A stretch of 64,000 nt of DNA from Maioricimonas rarisocia (GCF_007747795.1 NZ_CP036275.1:6316001-6380000); one strand, 5' to 3'. Positions 36,136 to 45,521 are shown, numbered from the stretch's first letter. Made by a program: numbers and translations. The notes: generated by a model not told the origin, from the sequence alone.

Positions 36136-36566
36136 GAACCGGGCCCACGGTTCAGAGAGTGGAAAGTAGAAAGGAGACCGAGTAGAGGGTGTCGCCGCTT
36201 CTCTACTCTCTACTTTCTCCCCTCGACTCTCTATTCGCCTCCGGCGAATCGAGAGTTCAGAGGCCCAGTTGAACTTTCCCTCGCCTCCGTCGCCGAGTGG
36301 GAGGGCGATATGGCGAGGTTGATTATGGCGGGATGACGCAACGATTTCTTGAGGACGTTGTGGGATCGTCTACGTCGGAATTATGCTTGACTGAGAAGGA
36401 TGCGTCTGGCACCGAATCTGACCGGGACCATCCCTAATCGCAACCGCTGAAAGACCGCAAGGGCGTTTAGTAATCGAAAATACCAAGACGTTGTGTCGGG
36501 GATGTGATGTGCTGGAAGAGAATAGGTGAATCTATTCGGGGAGCAGCTTGCCAAACAGGGAGACTA
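36136..36566. other. Noncoding junction with purine/pyrimidine inverted repeat and falling GC
   Basis: Bases 36153-36236 contain an imperfect inverted purine/pyrimidine tract (AGTAGAAAGGAG paired against CTCTACTTTCTCC) upstream of the broken four-helix gene. A similar AGTAG/AGAG-rich tract lies upstream of the second copy (37505-37620). From about 36340 the GC content falls visibly. TGACGCAACG occurs at 36334-36343 and again at 36862-36871, bracketing the next gene. No coding frame is convincing. Confidence 0.5.
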
Positions 36567-36848
36567 TCACGGCGATTGTTCGATCCGTTCTGCCGTCACT
36601 ATCGCACCAGTGGTTGGCGTAAAAACCCTATTAAGCCCCTGAATATAGTCACTAGACCCTGAACTCACGGGCGTTATAGAAATGACCTTAAAACCATTCC
36701 TGGCGAATTCATTACAAGCAGATTCAATTTGTTCAGCTAATTGATTTCCATCGATTCGGCTGAAATCAGTCTCTTCCTTCTTACCAAGGAGGCCGCCTTT
36801 CTGAACACTTAGCCATTTTCCTTTAATGTAAACTGATTTGTAATTCAT
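36567..36848 (-). CDS. Small protein of unknown function in low-GC insert
   Basis: 93 residues from ATG 36848; an ATG directly before it is also possible. AGGAAG lies just upstream. The sequence is soluble and looks like a small alpha/beta protein: YKSVYIKGKWLSVQKGGLLG, then LAEQIESACNEFARNGFKVI followed by SITPVSSG. Codon use is AT-richer than every other gene here (ATT, AAA, TTC and AAT common), a sign of recent transfer. I do not recognise the family. It is bracketed by 10-base direct repeats and lies between two four-helix-bundle gene copies. Confidence 0.65.
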   Translation of the reverse strand: MNYKSVYIKGKWLSVQKGGLLGKKEETDFSRIDGNQLAEQIESACNEFARNGFKVISITPVSSGSSDYIQGLNRVFTPTTGAIVTAERIEQSP

Positions 36849-36898
36849 CATTCTTCCTAAGTGACGCAACGGGTGCTGGCAAGGTCAAGAGGACATTC

Positions 36899-36927
36899 TG
36901 GAGTGGCCCCCATTTACTGGACCACTG
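36899..36927. mobile_element. Possible remnant of an IS3-like terminal repeat
   Basis: TGGAGTGGCCCCCATTTACT followed by GGACCACTG resembles the ends of IS3-group elements (TG..GGxCCCC..TxxTTGGAC pattern). No transposase frame and no matching opposite end are present, so this would be a solitary end left after deletion. The assignment rests on memory of consensus ends only. Confidence 0.25.
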
Positions 36928-37122
36928 ATGCCCTTTTCTTGGTTATTCCACGGAATAAGTGGGTGAGACCAGCGTTTGAAGCGTCGCGCGGGCTCGGCAA
37001 AAGGGGCCGCCCCTTCGGTTCTGGTTTTCTCGGTTGCCTCTGACATCGCAGACTTCCACAGCCTTAGTCCGTTGCTCACCCCAATGCGTCACTCAACCGT
37101 GCAGTTGAGAACTGTCAAAATT

Positions 37123-37494
37123 CTAGCAAATCACCTCTGAAATGACAGCAGCGGCAGCCCGATTGAACCAAGCGAAGCGGAGTGCAGCCGGCAGGTGTCG
37201 CGACATCTCTCGACGGCTCACAGAACCAGTGACGAGTTCAGCGAACGCACTCGCTGCCAGGCGACGAGCAGTCGGCACCGAGCTGCGGGCGATGCCGAAG
37301 AAGTTCCTGCGGTCTCGCCTGGTAAACCGGCCGTTTCCCTCGGCGATGCTGGCCGCGATCGAGAGGGCCGCGCGATTCAGCTGGTCGCACAGAAAGCCAT
37401 ACCCGCGGGGAAACGCCTCAGACTCGCGGCAGACAGCATCCGCGAAGACCACCGGCTTCTGGTAGACGAGGAGTTTCTCGAAGTGGAAGCTCAT
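37123..37494 (-). CDS. Four-helix-bundle (S23/IVS-type) protein, second copy with altered C-terminus
   Basis: 123 residues from ATG 37494 (MSFHFEKLLVYQKPVVFADA). The first 75 residues match the family well (GFLCDQLNRAALSIAASIAE, GNGRFTRRDRRNFFGIARSS). After 'GIARSSV' the expected QECVPLLELARRR is lost; a CAGCGAGTGCGTTCGCTGAAC stretch in another frame resembles its DNA, so an indel probably shifted the frame. The ORF stays open to normal length but the last helix is probably wrong. It is paralogous to the broken copy at 35800-36135. Function of the family is unknown. Confidence 0.6.
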   Translation of the reverse strand: MSFHFEKLLVYQKPVVFADAVCRESEAFPRGYGFLCDQLNRAALSIAASIAEGNGRFTRRDRRNFFGIARSSVPTARRLAASAFAELVTGSVSRREMSRHLPAALRFAWFNRAAAAVISEVIC

Positions 37495-37628
37495 CTCCAG
37501 CCCGGCCCGCTGGGGGAGTTGATCGCCTGAGAAAGTAGTGAGTAGAGCAGTAGACCGAGGAGAGCGGGCGGCACCGGAAGTGCTCTCCTGCTCAACTCTC
37601 TCCTCTCGACTGACGGCAGGGCCGCCAG

Positions 37629-37703
<75 letters not shown>

Positions 37704-37885
37704 TGGGCCGGCAATCCCCGAAAACCGGGTCATCGCCGACAGTCGCCGAAGCGTATCGCATCCCCTCGCAGGCCGCAATCCTACCGCCGGGCAGTTCTCC
37801 GGCTCTCACCCGGACACGCCGAACCCGCGGCGAGTTCACCTGGGGGGCGTCTCTCCATGCGACGACGCCGGCCTTCGCAAGAACT

Positions 37886-38623
37886 TCAGCAGAATTCCTG
37901 CGTCGTCGGCTTGATCACCAGGTCCGGCACGTGCGCTCGCGGGGGCAGGGCCGCCACCGTCACCACCAGCGAGGCGATGTCGTCCGGCTGCAGAATGCGG
38001 GCCCGGTGCTCGGCACTGACGGGGTTCGGCCGGGCATCGAGAATCGGCGTCTCCACCTCGCCGGGATAAACATTTGTCACCCGAATACCGTTCTCCCGTT
38101 CTTCCAGCCCCACGCAGGTCCCCAGAGCCGTCATCGCGAATTTCGAGGCGCTGTACGCCACGCCCCCCAGCAGGCTCGCCCGCACGCCGGCGATCGACGA
38201 GATGTTGATGATCAGGCCGTCTTTCCGCTCGCGCATCTGCGGCAGTACGGCATGCATCGTGTTGTAGGCGCCGGTCGCGTTCACCTGAATCAGCTTGTCC
38301 CAGTCCGCCGGGTCCAGTTCGGCCATCTTCCGCTTCGGGACGTTGATGCCGGCACTGTTCACGAGGATGTCCACCCGGCCGAGTTCCCTGCCGGCCCAGT
38401 CGAACAGCTCCCGCACGCTCTCCCGGTCGGCTACGTCCGAGGCGTGGACCAGCAGCTCGCCCCCGTCGGAGTTACGGTAAGTGTCGGCGACCTCTTTGAG
38501 TTTCTCTTCACGGCGGCCGGTGATGGCCACCTTGCAGCCGGCGCGAGCCAGTCCCATGGCGATGCCCGCGCCGATTCCCGTGCCGCCCCCTGTTACGAGA
38601 GCCGTTTTGTCCTGCAGCTGCAT
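37886..38623 (-). CDS. Short-chain dehydrogenase/reductase
   Basis: 245 residues from ATG 38623. Classical SDR features: cofactor motif TGGGTGIGAGIA (T-G-x3-G-x-G), NSAG near residue 87, catalytic Ser in NISSIAGV, and Y-x3-K in YSASK, with PGEVETPIL at the substrate loop. The residue after the second beta strand (TGRREEKL) has Arg-Arg, favouring NADP. The substrate is unknown. The gene runs alone, divergent from the membrane protein gene at 38881. Confidence 0.9.
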   Translation of the reverse strand: MQLQDKTALVTGGGTGIGAGIAMGLARAGCKVAITGRREEKLKEVADTYRNSDGGELLVHASDVADRESVRELFDWAGRELGRVDILVNSAGINVPKRKMAELDPADWDKLIQVNATGAYNTMHAVLPQMRERKDGLIINISSIAGVRASLLGGVAYSASKFAMTALGTCVGLEERENGIRVTNVYPGEVETPILDARPNPVSAEHRARILQPDDIASLVVTVAALPPRAHVPDLVIKPTTQEFC

Positions 38624-38880
38624 TGTCCCGTTCCTGCTGGCGGTTCGCGCGGGCCGGTCACTCCGGAAGCGGTCGTGCCCCCTGCCGCGCGCTCGTGTCT
38701 GAGTCGATGGTCGATTGGATGCGCTGCATCTTATCGAGGCTTGCCGGAAATGTGAAAACGTGCCGGTTTGTCGCACGCCCCGCCGCGGCATTCTTGGCGA
38801 ACGGGCCACCGAACCGATATTCTGAAGCCGCACTGCCACTCACCCGCCATAGACTCCTCCCCGGGCCAGGACTTTCCCTT

Positions 38881-39699
38881 ATGACCGAGTATCGCGACGA
38901 CGAGCAGTACCTTCCCGACTACGCGCGTGAAGAGCCCCGCCAGGGGATGAGCGGCGGCATGAAGGTGCTCATGGTCATGCTGGTGCTCGGGGGCGTGATG
39001 ATGCTTCTGTGCTGCGGCGTGTTCTTCTGGTTTGGCACGCGGCTGAGCAATGCGGTGACAGAGGATCCGGACGAGATCGCCGAGATCCGCGAACTGATTG
39101 CCACCGTCGACATCCCCGAAGACTTCACGCCTCAGGTGGGGATGAACATCAATATGTTCGTCTTCAGCATGGATCTGGTCGCCTACGGTCGCGACGAAGA
39201 GGCGTTCATCATGCTGATGCAGATGCAGGCCGCCGGCGAAGGCCAGGAGGAGATCGAGCAGCAGTTTCGGCAGCAGGCATTCGAGCAGTCCGATGCCGAA
39301 GAGGTCGACATCGAGTCGACCACGACGCACACGTTCGAGATCAACGGCCGCGAGTGCGATTTCGTCTTCGCCAAAGGAACCATGGAAGAGGACGGCACCG
39401 AGGTGCGGCAGGTGAGTGGGACATTTCCCGGCAAGAACGGGGTCGCGTTCCTGCTGTATCAGGTCATGGAAGAAGACTGGGACGAAGCCGCCGCCGCGGC
39501 ACTGATCCTCTCTCTCGACGAGAATGGCGCCGGCCGCCGCGTCGAGAAGGACGAAGCAGATGACGACATCGAACCGGCGGGAGACGGTGACACGGCCGCG
39601 CCGAACGTCGAGGAGCCAACCGACGAGACCGGTGAGGAAGCGGCCGCCCCCGCGGAGCCGACGGACGACGAGGCAGCCGCAGAGGGGGATCCGTCCTGA
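38881..39699 (+). CDS. Membrane-anchored hypothetical protein with acidic tail
   Basis: 272 residues from ATG 38881. A polar 26-residue N-terminus precedes one transmembrane helix (about 27-52, KVLMVMLVLGGVMMLLCCGV). The soluble domain (60-200) has beta-strand segments (VDIESTTTHTFEINGRECDF, GVAFLLYQVMEEDWDEAAAA) and ends in about 65 residues rich in Glu/Asp/Ala/Pro, probably disordered. No family recognised, though similar planctomycete proteins with a cytoplasmic N-terminus are common. The next gene starts about 118 bases later on the same strand. Confidence 0.75.
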   Translation: MTEYRDDEQYLPDYAREEPRQGMSGGMKVLMVMLVLGGVMMLLCCGVFFWFGTRLSNAVTEDPDEIAEIRELIATVDIPEDFTPQVGMNINMFVFSMDLVAYGRDEEAFIMLMQMQAAGEGQEEIEQQFRQQAFEQSDAEEVDIESTTTHTFEINGRECDFVFAKGTMEEDGTEVRQVSGTFPGKNGVAFLLYQVMEEDWDEAAAAALILSLDENGAGRRVEKDEADDDIEPAGDGDTAAPNVEEPTDETGEEAAAPAEPTDDEAAAEGDPS

Positions 39700-39817
39700 C
39701 GGCGCCCCGTCGACGTCTCGCCTGCGGTACCGGATCCGTGTTATGGTGGATATCGCCTCACAACCGGGCCATTCCTTCACAAACGGCCCCGGCTGTCACT
39801 TCGGACTGGGGGATCAC

Positions 39818-40684
39818 ATGCGCATTACGTCAGCGACGCTCGTCATTGTCACCATGCTTGGTCTGGCATCACCCGTCTCCGCCCAGCCGGAAGCGGCCGG
39901 AGAACCGACTCTGCTGACAAGCTTCGACGACGTCGTGACGATTCTCGAGCGGGACGCGGTTTCCCACCAGGCGAACGCCGAGCAGCAGTTTGTGACGATT
40001 CCGACGCGGCGAAACGGCTTTCAGGGTGTCATGCTCATTCGCTGGGCCGCCTCCGACGGAGTGCTGCATTTCGTCCAGAACCTGCCGCTCGAAGTTCCCG
40101 ACGAACGGCACAGTGACCTGGCCGAAGCGATGGTGCGGCTCAACCATGCCTACCCCGTTCCCGGCCTGGGGTTCAACCACGTGACGAAGACGGCGTACTT
40201 CCGCATGACGGTGCCGATCCAGCCCCGCGGAGGTCTGACCGACCGGGAGATGACCACCTACTTCAACTATGCCCTGCAGCAGGCAATCAACCTGGCTCCG
40301 ACCGTGAAGGCCGTCATCGACGGCGACGTGCCTCCGCAACAGGCCCTGGCCTGGTTCAACGAGCAGCAGCGCAAACAGCTCGAGTTTCCCGCCGGCCGGT
40401 TCGAGACCGAAGTTGCCGGTGTCACGTGGACGCTCGAGCTGGACGGCAATGGCGGTGCGAAGCTGCTGCGGGGTGGAACGGCGATGGTGCAGTCGTCGTA
40501 CGTGACGGCCGGCAACCGCGTGACGTTCAGCGACACCGGGGGCGATCTCGCCTGTGAATCGCCCGGCGTCTATCAGTGGCAGTCCCAGTCAGACGGGCTG
40601 CAGTTCTCGAAACTGGACGACACGTGCGAAGGTCGAAGCGAGATCCTCGCTGCCGGCGCGTGGACGCCGGTGAAGTCGGAGTGA
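39818..40684 (+). CDS. Exported hypothetical protein
   Basis: 288 residues from ATG 39818, with a G-rich SD region. A signal peptide (TSATLVIVTMLGLASPVSAQ) is followed by a domain with alternating strands and helices: ILERDAVSHQANAEQQFVTI, FQGVMLIRWAASDGVLHFVQ and MTTYFNYALQQAINLAPTVK. The last 90 residues look like a beta sandwich. The middle part resembles YbjN-type sensory/chaperone-fold proteins in strand order, but this is weak. No partner gene is evident. Confidence 0.75.
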   Translation: MRITSATLVIVTMLGLASPVSAQPEAAGEPTLLTSFDDVVTILERDAVSHQANAEQQFVTIPTRRNGFQGVMLIRWAASDGVLHFVQNLPLEVPDERHSDLAEAMVRLNHAYPVPGLGFNHVTKTAYFRMTVPIQPRGGLTDREMTTYFNYALQQAINLAPTVKAVIDGDVPPQQALAWFNEQQRKQLEFPAGRFETEVAGVTWTLELDGNGGAKLLRGGTAMVQSSYVTAGNRVTFSDTGGDLACESPGVYQWQSQSDGLQFSKLDDTCEGRSEILAAGAWTPVKSE

Positions 40685-40798
40685 ACGCCGGAGGCGCGAT
40701 CCTGCGACGACCTTGTCGTAGTTCCATCGGCCGGAAGCGATGTGTACCATCTGGTTCTCCGCGTCATCAGTGCTCACACCTTCGGGAGGATGTTCCCA

Positions 40799-41728
40799 AT
40801 GAACCGTCGCGTCATTGCTTGCTCGTTTGGACTGCTCTGCCTGTCCCTTTCGATCGCCTGCCTGGCGGCCCCTGCCCCGGGCGAGACCTACGCCACTCCC
40901 GAACAGGCGGCCGCGGATCCCGACTTCGCACTTCAGGGAGAATACACGGGTGACGGCGTCGGCCTGCAGGTCGTGGCGCTCGGGAATGGAGAGTTCAGTG
41001 CCGTGACCTTCGAAGGTGGCCTTCCGGGCTCCGGCTTCACCGGCGAGAAGGCGGACCGCTCGGTCACGCAGGTCGACAGGAACGGCATCAAGAAGCTGAT
41101 CGCGGACATGAGCCTGAACAAGGTACACCGCGAGAGCGAGACGCTCGGCGCAGAGCCGCCCAAGGGGGCCGTCGTCCTGTTCGACGGGACCAAAGAGTCC
41201 CTGGACGAACACTGGAAGGACGGCGCGAAGATGACCTCCGATGGTCTGCTCATTCAGGGAGTCACCAGCACCGACACGTTCCGCGACTTCACCGCACACG
41301 TCGAATTCCGGCTGCCCTACATGCCCGAGGCACGCGGACAGGCACGCGGCAACAGCGGCCTGTACCTCCAGGGACGGTACGAGATCCAGATGCTCGACTC
41401 GTTCGGTCTCGAAGGGAAAGACAACGAGTGCGGCGGGATCTACAAAGCGGCTCCTCCGGCCGTCAACATGTGCCTCCCCCCGTTGAACTGGCAGACATAC
41501 GACGTCGAGTTCACCGCAGCCCGTTTTGACGACAGCGGCAAGAAGGTGAAGAACGCCCGCGTCACCGTCCGGCACAATGGCGTCGTCATCCACGACGACC
41601 TCGAGATCCCCGGCGCGACGCCGGGCGGTCCGCTGAGCGGCAAGGAGAATGCCCAGCCGGGTCCGATCTTCCTGCAGAACCACGGCAACCCGGTCCGCTA
41701 CCGCAACATCTGGGTCGTCGCCAACTGA
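40799..41728 (+). CDS. DUF1080 (3-keto-disaccharide hydrolase-like) protein
   Basis: 309 residues from ATG 40799, with GGGAGGA upstream. A signal peptide precedes an 80-residue N-terminal module (TYATPEQAAADPDFALQGEY to the GAEPPKGAVVLFDG motif), then the DUF1080 concanavalin-like domain: STDTFRDFTAHVEFRLPYMP, NSGLYLQGRYEIQMLDSFGL, GGIYKAAPPAVNMCLPP and GNPVRYRNIW. DUF1080 proteins were linked to hydrolysis of 3-keto-glycosides. It is paralogous to the N-terminal 300 residues of the next gene, and the three genes 40799-47091 form an operon-like row. Confidence 0.92.
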   Translation: MNRRVIACSFGLLCLSLSIACLAAPAPGETYATPEQAAADPDFALQGEYTGDGVGLQVVALGNGEFSAVTFEGGLPGSGFTGEKADRSVTQVDRNGIKKLIADMSLNKVHRESETLGAEPPKGAVVLFDGTKESLDEHWKDGAKMTSDGLLIQGVTSTDTFRDFTAHVEFRLPYMPEARGQARGNSGLYLQGRYEIQMLDSFGLEGKDNECGGIYKAAPPAVNMCLPPLNWQTYDVEFTAARFDDSGKKVKNARVTVRHNGVVIHDDLEIPGATPGGPLSGKENAQPGPIFLQNHGNPVRYRNIWVVAN

Positions 41729-41882
41729 ATCCTCCCCGTCGATCGGCTGTGCCCATCACCGGGCGCAGCCGGCGATGCATTCCAACCGACCACACCGATT
41801 CGCTCCCCGTTCCAGACCGCAACGATGCGACACGGGACAAAACCCTGCCTGTGGGCCGTCCGCTGAAGAGGAAGTCTCTCCC

Positions 41883-44800
41883 ATGCCGTTTCGATCGATG
41901 CTGGGTGCCGGCCTGCTGCTGGCCCTGCTGAACGCCCCGGTCTTCCCGCAGGATGCGAAGACCACCTATGCCACTCCCGAAGAAGCCGCGGCCGATCCCG
42001 ACTTTGCGCTACAGGGCGAGTACGCAAACGATCGGCTGGCCATTCAGGTTGTCGCGCTCGGCGATGACGAGTTTGAAGTCGTCACGTACCGCGGCGGTCT
42101 GCCCGGTGCCGGCTGGAACGGGAAGGACCGGCAGTCGTCGGAAGAAGACGGCGAAGCAGTTCGCGAACTGATCGAAGACCTCGAACTGAAGAAGGTCACC
42201 CGCAAGAGTCCGACGCTGGGCGCCGAGCCCCCCCGCGGAGCCGTCGTCCTGTTCGATGGCACCGAGGAGTCCCTGAAGGATCACTGGCAGCAGGGAGCCC
42301 GCATGACCGACGACGGCCTCCTGATGCAAGGTGCCACCAGCGTCGACACGTTCCGCGACTTCTCACTGCACATCGAGTTTCGGCTTCCCTTCATGCCGCA
42401 CGCCCGTGGGCAGGCACGTGGCAACAGCGGCATCTACTACCAGGGTCGGTACGAAACACAGATGCTCGACTCATTCGGGCTCGAAGGGACGGACAACGAG
42501 ACCGGCGGCATCTACGAAATTCGTGATCCCGACATCAACATGTGTCTGCCGCCACTGACCTGGCAGACCTACGACGTCGACTTCACGGCCGCCCGCTTCG
42601 ACGAGGACGGCAACAAGACTGCGAACGCGAAGATCACCGTCCGGCTCAACGGAGTCGTGGTCCATCGCGACGTCGAGATTCCCCGCACGACGCGGGCCGC
42701 TCCGGTGCAGGAATCTCCCGAACCGGGCCCGATCTACCTTCAGGACCACGGCAATCCGGTTCGTTACCGCAACATCTGGGTGCTGCCGCGCGATGCCGAG
42801 AAAGAAGCACGCCGACCAATCGTCCCCGGATTCGAACGCTTCTACGGTCAGGCCGGCAGTGATGATGCCGCCGGCGGTCGCATGCTGATCGGCGAACTGG
42901 GCTGCACGAACTGTCATGCGGCCAGTGCCGATCTGAAGGCCCATGTGCAGACGAAACAGGCTCCGATTCTGGATGAGGTCGGCAAGCGCGTCCGCCCGGA
43001 ATGGGCGCTGGAATTCATCAGCAATCCACACTCGGCCAAGCCCGGCACGACCATGCCGGCGCTGCTTGAAGGCTGGAGCGAAGAGGATCGGACAGCGGCC
43101 GCCACAGCGATCGTCAACTTCCTGCTCTCGACCGGCCAGATTTCGGAACAGCTCGCCGACAAGCCGGCTGCGGCACGCGGCCGCAAGCTGTTTCGCGAAG
43201 TCGGCTGCGTCGCCTGTCATGCTCCTCGCGAGGGCGAAACAGTCCGGTCCGCCACCACCGTTCCGCTGCCCGATTTCTCACAGAAGTACGGCCTGCAGGG
43301 GCTGGCGAACTTCCTGAAGGATCCGCACAAGGTCCGCCCCTCCGGCCGCATGCCGGCGATGAATCTCGATGACAAGCAGGCCCGCGATCTGGCAACGTAT
43401 CTTCTCGGTGCACAGTCGCGGCGTCCCCGCAATCCGAATCTGACGTACAAGGCGTACCACGGCAGCTGGGATGAACTGCCCGACTTCGATTCGCTCGAGC
43501 CGGCCGACGAAGGAGAATCGGCCGGGCTGGATGTCTACGCCGCCGGGCGGACCGACGGTTTCGCCCTTCAGTTCGAAGGTTACCTCAACGTGAAGACGGA
43601 GGGCCGCTACCGGTTCTACCTGGGTTCCGACGACGGCAGCGCCCTCTACATCGACGGCAACAAGGCGGTCGACGTCGACGGTGTCCATCCTCATACGGTG
43701 GAGACCGGCCGCATCACACTGACTGAAGGCGTGCATGCGATTCGCGTCGATTACTTCGAGAAGGGAGGCGAAGAGTCGCTCTCGCTCGAATACGAGGGTC
43801 CGGACATCCCCCGCCAGGATCTGTCGCTGCAGCTCTGGATGACACCGGAGGGGAATCCGGAGCCAAAGCAGGTGGACGGTGAGGACGAGACCGAGCTGTT
43901 CGTCTTCGATGGCTCGCAGGTGGAAACCGGCCGCAAGCTGTTCGCCTCGCTCGGCTGTGCGTCGTGCCATCAACTGAAGCAGGGTGGAAAGGCCATTGCT
44001 TCGCAACTTCAGGCCCGGCCACTGGATCAACTCGACACCAGCCGTGGGTGCCTGGCTTCCGAACCGGCTGCCGGCCGCAGTGCCGCCGATGTGCCCGTCC
44101 CGGAGTACGACCTCTCGCCGACGCAGCAGAACGCCCTCATCGCGGCTCTGCATTCTCCGGTCCCTTCAGACGCTGCTGCCCCGGCCGATCGCATCCATAC
44201 GACGATGGCGCAGTTCAACTGCTATGCGTGCCACAGCCGCGACGATGTGGGGGGAGCCGAGGCAGACCGCAACCCGTTGTTCCTCTCGACGATCCCCGAA
44301 ATGGGTGACGAGGGACGCTTGCCTCCGCCGCTGGACGGCGTGGGAGACAAGCTGAGCGACAACTGGCTCAAGCACGTGCAGGCGAATGGCGCCAAGGATC
44401 GCCCGTACATGCTGACGAAGATGCCGAAGTTCGGCACCGGCAACGTCGGTCATCTGACGGAAGCATTCGCGAAGGTCGATCGCCGGACGGAAGCCGGGAT
44501 CCCCACCATCGACGAGCCGGAACATCGCATCAAGTCGACCGGACGTGAGCTGGTGGGAGAACAGGGGCTGGCCTGCATCAAATGCCACACCTTCGGCAAG
44601 ACCCGTGCGACGGGCATTCAGGCACTCGACCTGCAGACGATGACGAAGCGACTGCGGGAAGACTGGTTCCACCGGTATCTGTTTGATCCGCCCGCCTACC
44701 GCCCCGGGACGCGCATGCCGACCGGCTTTCCCAATGGGCAGGCGACCGTCAAGCATATCTACGACGGCGATCCCGGACGCCAGATCGCCGCCATGTGGGC

Positions 44801-45521
44801 CTATCTCGAAGACGGCAACAAGGCGGGAATTCCCGACGGGCTGCTGTTCGACGCCATAGAACTGAAACCGTCCGATCGGCCGATCATCTACCGCAACTTC
44901 ATCGAAGACCTTTCCCCGCGCGGCATCGCCGTCGGTTATCCCGAGCACTGCAACCTCGCCTGGGATGCCAACGACCTGTGCCTGAAGCTGATCTGGCACG
45001 GCAGGTTCATCGACGCGTCGCAGCACTGGACCGGACGCGGCCAGGGGACGCAGCGTCCTCTGGGGGATCACGTGATGCGGCTGGAGGACTCGGCACCAAT
45101 CGCGGTGCTCGAGTCGGCTGACACTCAGTGGCCGACCGAGTCGGCACGGGACCGGGGTTACCGGTTCCGCGGTTATCGGCTCGATGCCGACGGGCGCCCG
45201 ACGTTCGTCTACAGCGGCCCTGCTGGCGAGGTTCACGACAATCCGCAGCCGGTTCCTTCCGGCAAGGAGGAAGGAACGTTCTCCCGGAAGTTCACGATCA
45301 CTGCCGACGAAGCGACGGAGAACGTCTGGTTCCGTGCCGCGACCGGCGAGCAGATCCAGCCGCAGTCGGACGGCTCGTATCTCGTCGACGGCGTCCTCCG
45401 GATCCGCGTGGAAGGTGGCGGCGAACCGATGCTGCGTGAGTCTGCCGGGCAGAGGGAACTGCTGGTTCCGGTTCGGTTCGACGGCAACACTGCTGAGCTG
45501 ACGCAGGAGATCATCTGGTAA
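41883..45521 (+). CDS. DUF1080 - cytochrome c - PA14 - cytochrome c fusion protein (five haem motifs)
   Basis: 1212 residues from ATG 41883, beginning with a signal peptide. Residues 20-300 repeat the upstream DUF1080 protein almost motif for motif. Then come two cytochrome c domains (CTNCH near 342, CVACH near 445), a PA14 carbohydrate-binding domain (about 535-640, FYLGSDDGSALYIDGNKAV), and a second cytochrome block (CASCH near 695, CYACH near 782, CIKCH near 902). The last 250 residues are beta-rich. Five CxxCH motifs in one exported protein suggest an electron chain attached to a 3-keto-glycoside hydrolase. The next gene, 70 bases later, is a dehydrogenase-like propeller. Confidence 0.88.
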   Translation: MPFRSMLGAGLLLALLNAPVFPQDAKTTYATPEEAAADPDFALQGEYANDRLAIQVVALGDDEFEVVTYRGGLPGAGWNGKDRQSSEEDGEAVRELIEDLELKKVTRKSPTLGAEPPRGAVVLFDGTEESLKDHWQQGARMTDDGLLMQGATSVDTFRDFSLHIEFRLPFMPHARGQARGNSGIYYQGRYETQMLDSFGLEGTDNETGGIYEIRDPDINMCLPPLTWQTYDVDFTAARFDEDGNKTANAKITVRLNGVVVHRDVEIPRTTRAAPVQESPEPGPIYLQDHGNPVRYRNIWVLPRDAEKEARRPIVPGFERFYGQAGSDDAAGGRMLIGELGCTNCHAASADLKAHVQTKQAPILDEVGKRVRPEWALEFISNPHSAKPGTTMPALLEGWSEEDRTAAATAIVNFLLSTGQISEQLADKPAAARGRKLFREVGCVACHAPREGETVRSATTVPLPDFSQKYGLQGLANFLKDPHKVRPSGRMPAMNLDDKQARDLATYLLGAQSRRPRNPNLTYKAYHGSWDELPDFDSLEPADEGESAGLDVYAAGRTDGFALQFEGYLNVKTEGRYRFYLGSDDGSALYIDGNKAVDVDGVHPHTVETGRITLTEGVHAIRVDYFEKGGEESLSLEYEGPDIPRQDLSLQLWMTPEGNPEPKQVDGEDETELFVFDGSQVETGRKLFASLGCASCHQLKQGGKAIASQLQARPLDQLDTSRGCLASEPAAGRSAADVPVPEYDLSPTQQNALIAALHSPVPSDAAAPADRIHTTMAQFNCYACHSRDDVGGAEADRNPLFLSTIPEMGDEGRLPPPLDGVGDKLSDNWLKHVQANGAKDRPYMLTKMPKFGTGNVGHLTEAFAKVDRRTEAGIPTIDEPEHRIKSTGRELVGEQGLACIKCHTFGKTRATGIQALDLQTMTKRLREDWFHRYLFDPPAYRPGTRMPTGFPNGQATVKHIYDGDPGRQIAAMWAYLEDGNKAGIPDGLLFDAIELKPSDRPIIYRNFIEDLSPRGIAVGYPEHCNLAWDANDLCLKLIWHGRFIDASQHWTGRGQGTQRPLGDHVMRLEDSAPIAVLESADTQWPTESARDRGYRFRGYRLDADGRPTFVYSGPAGEVHDNPQPVPSGKEEGTFSRKFTITADEATENVWFRAATGEQIQPQSDGSYLVDGVLRIRVEGGGEPMLRESAGQRELLVPVRFDGNTAELTQEIIW

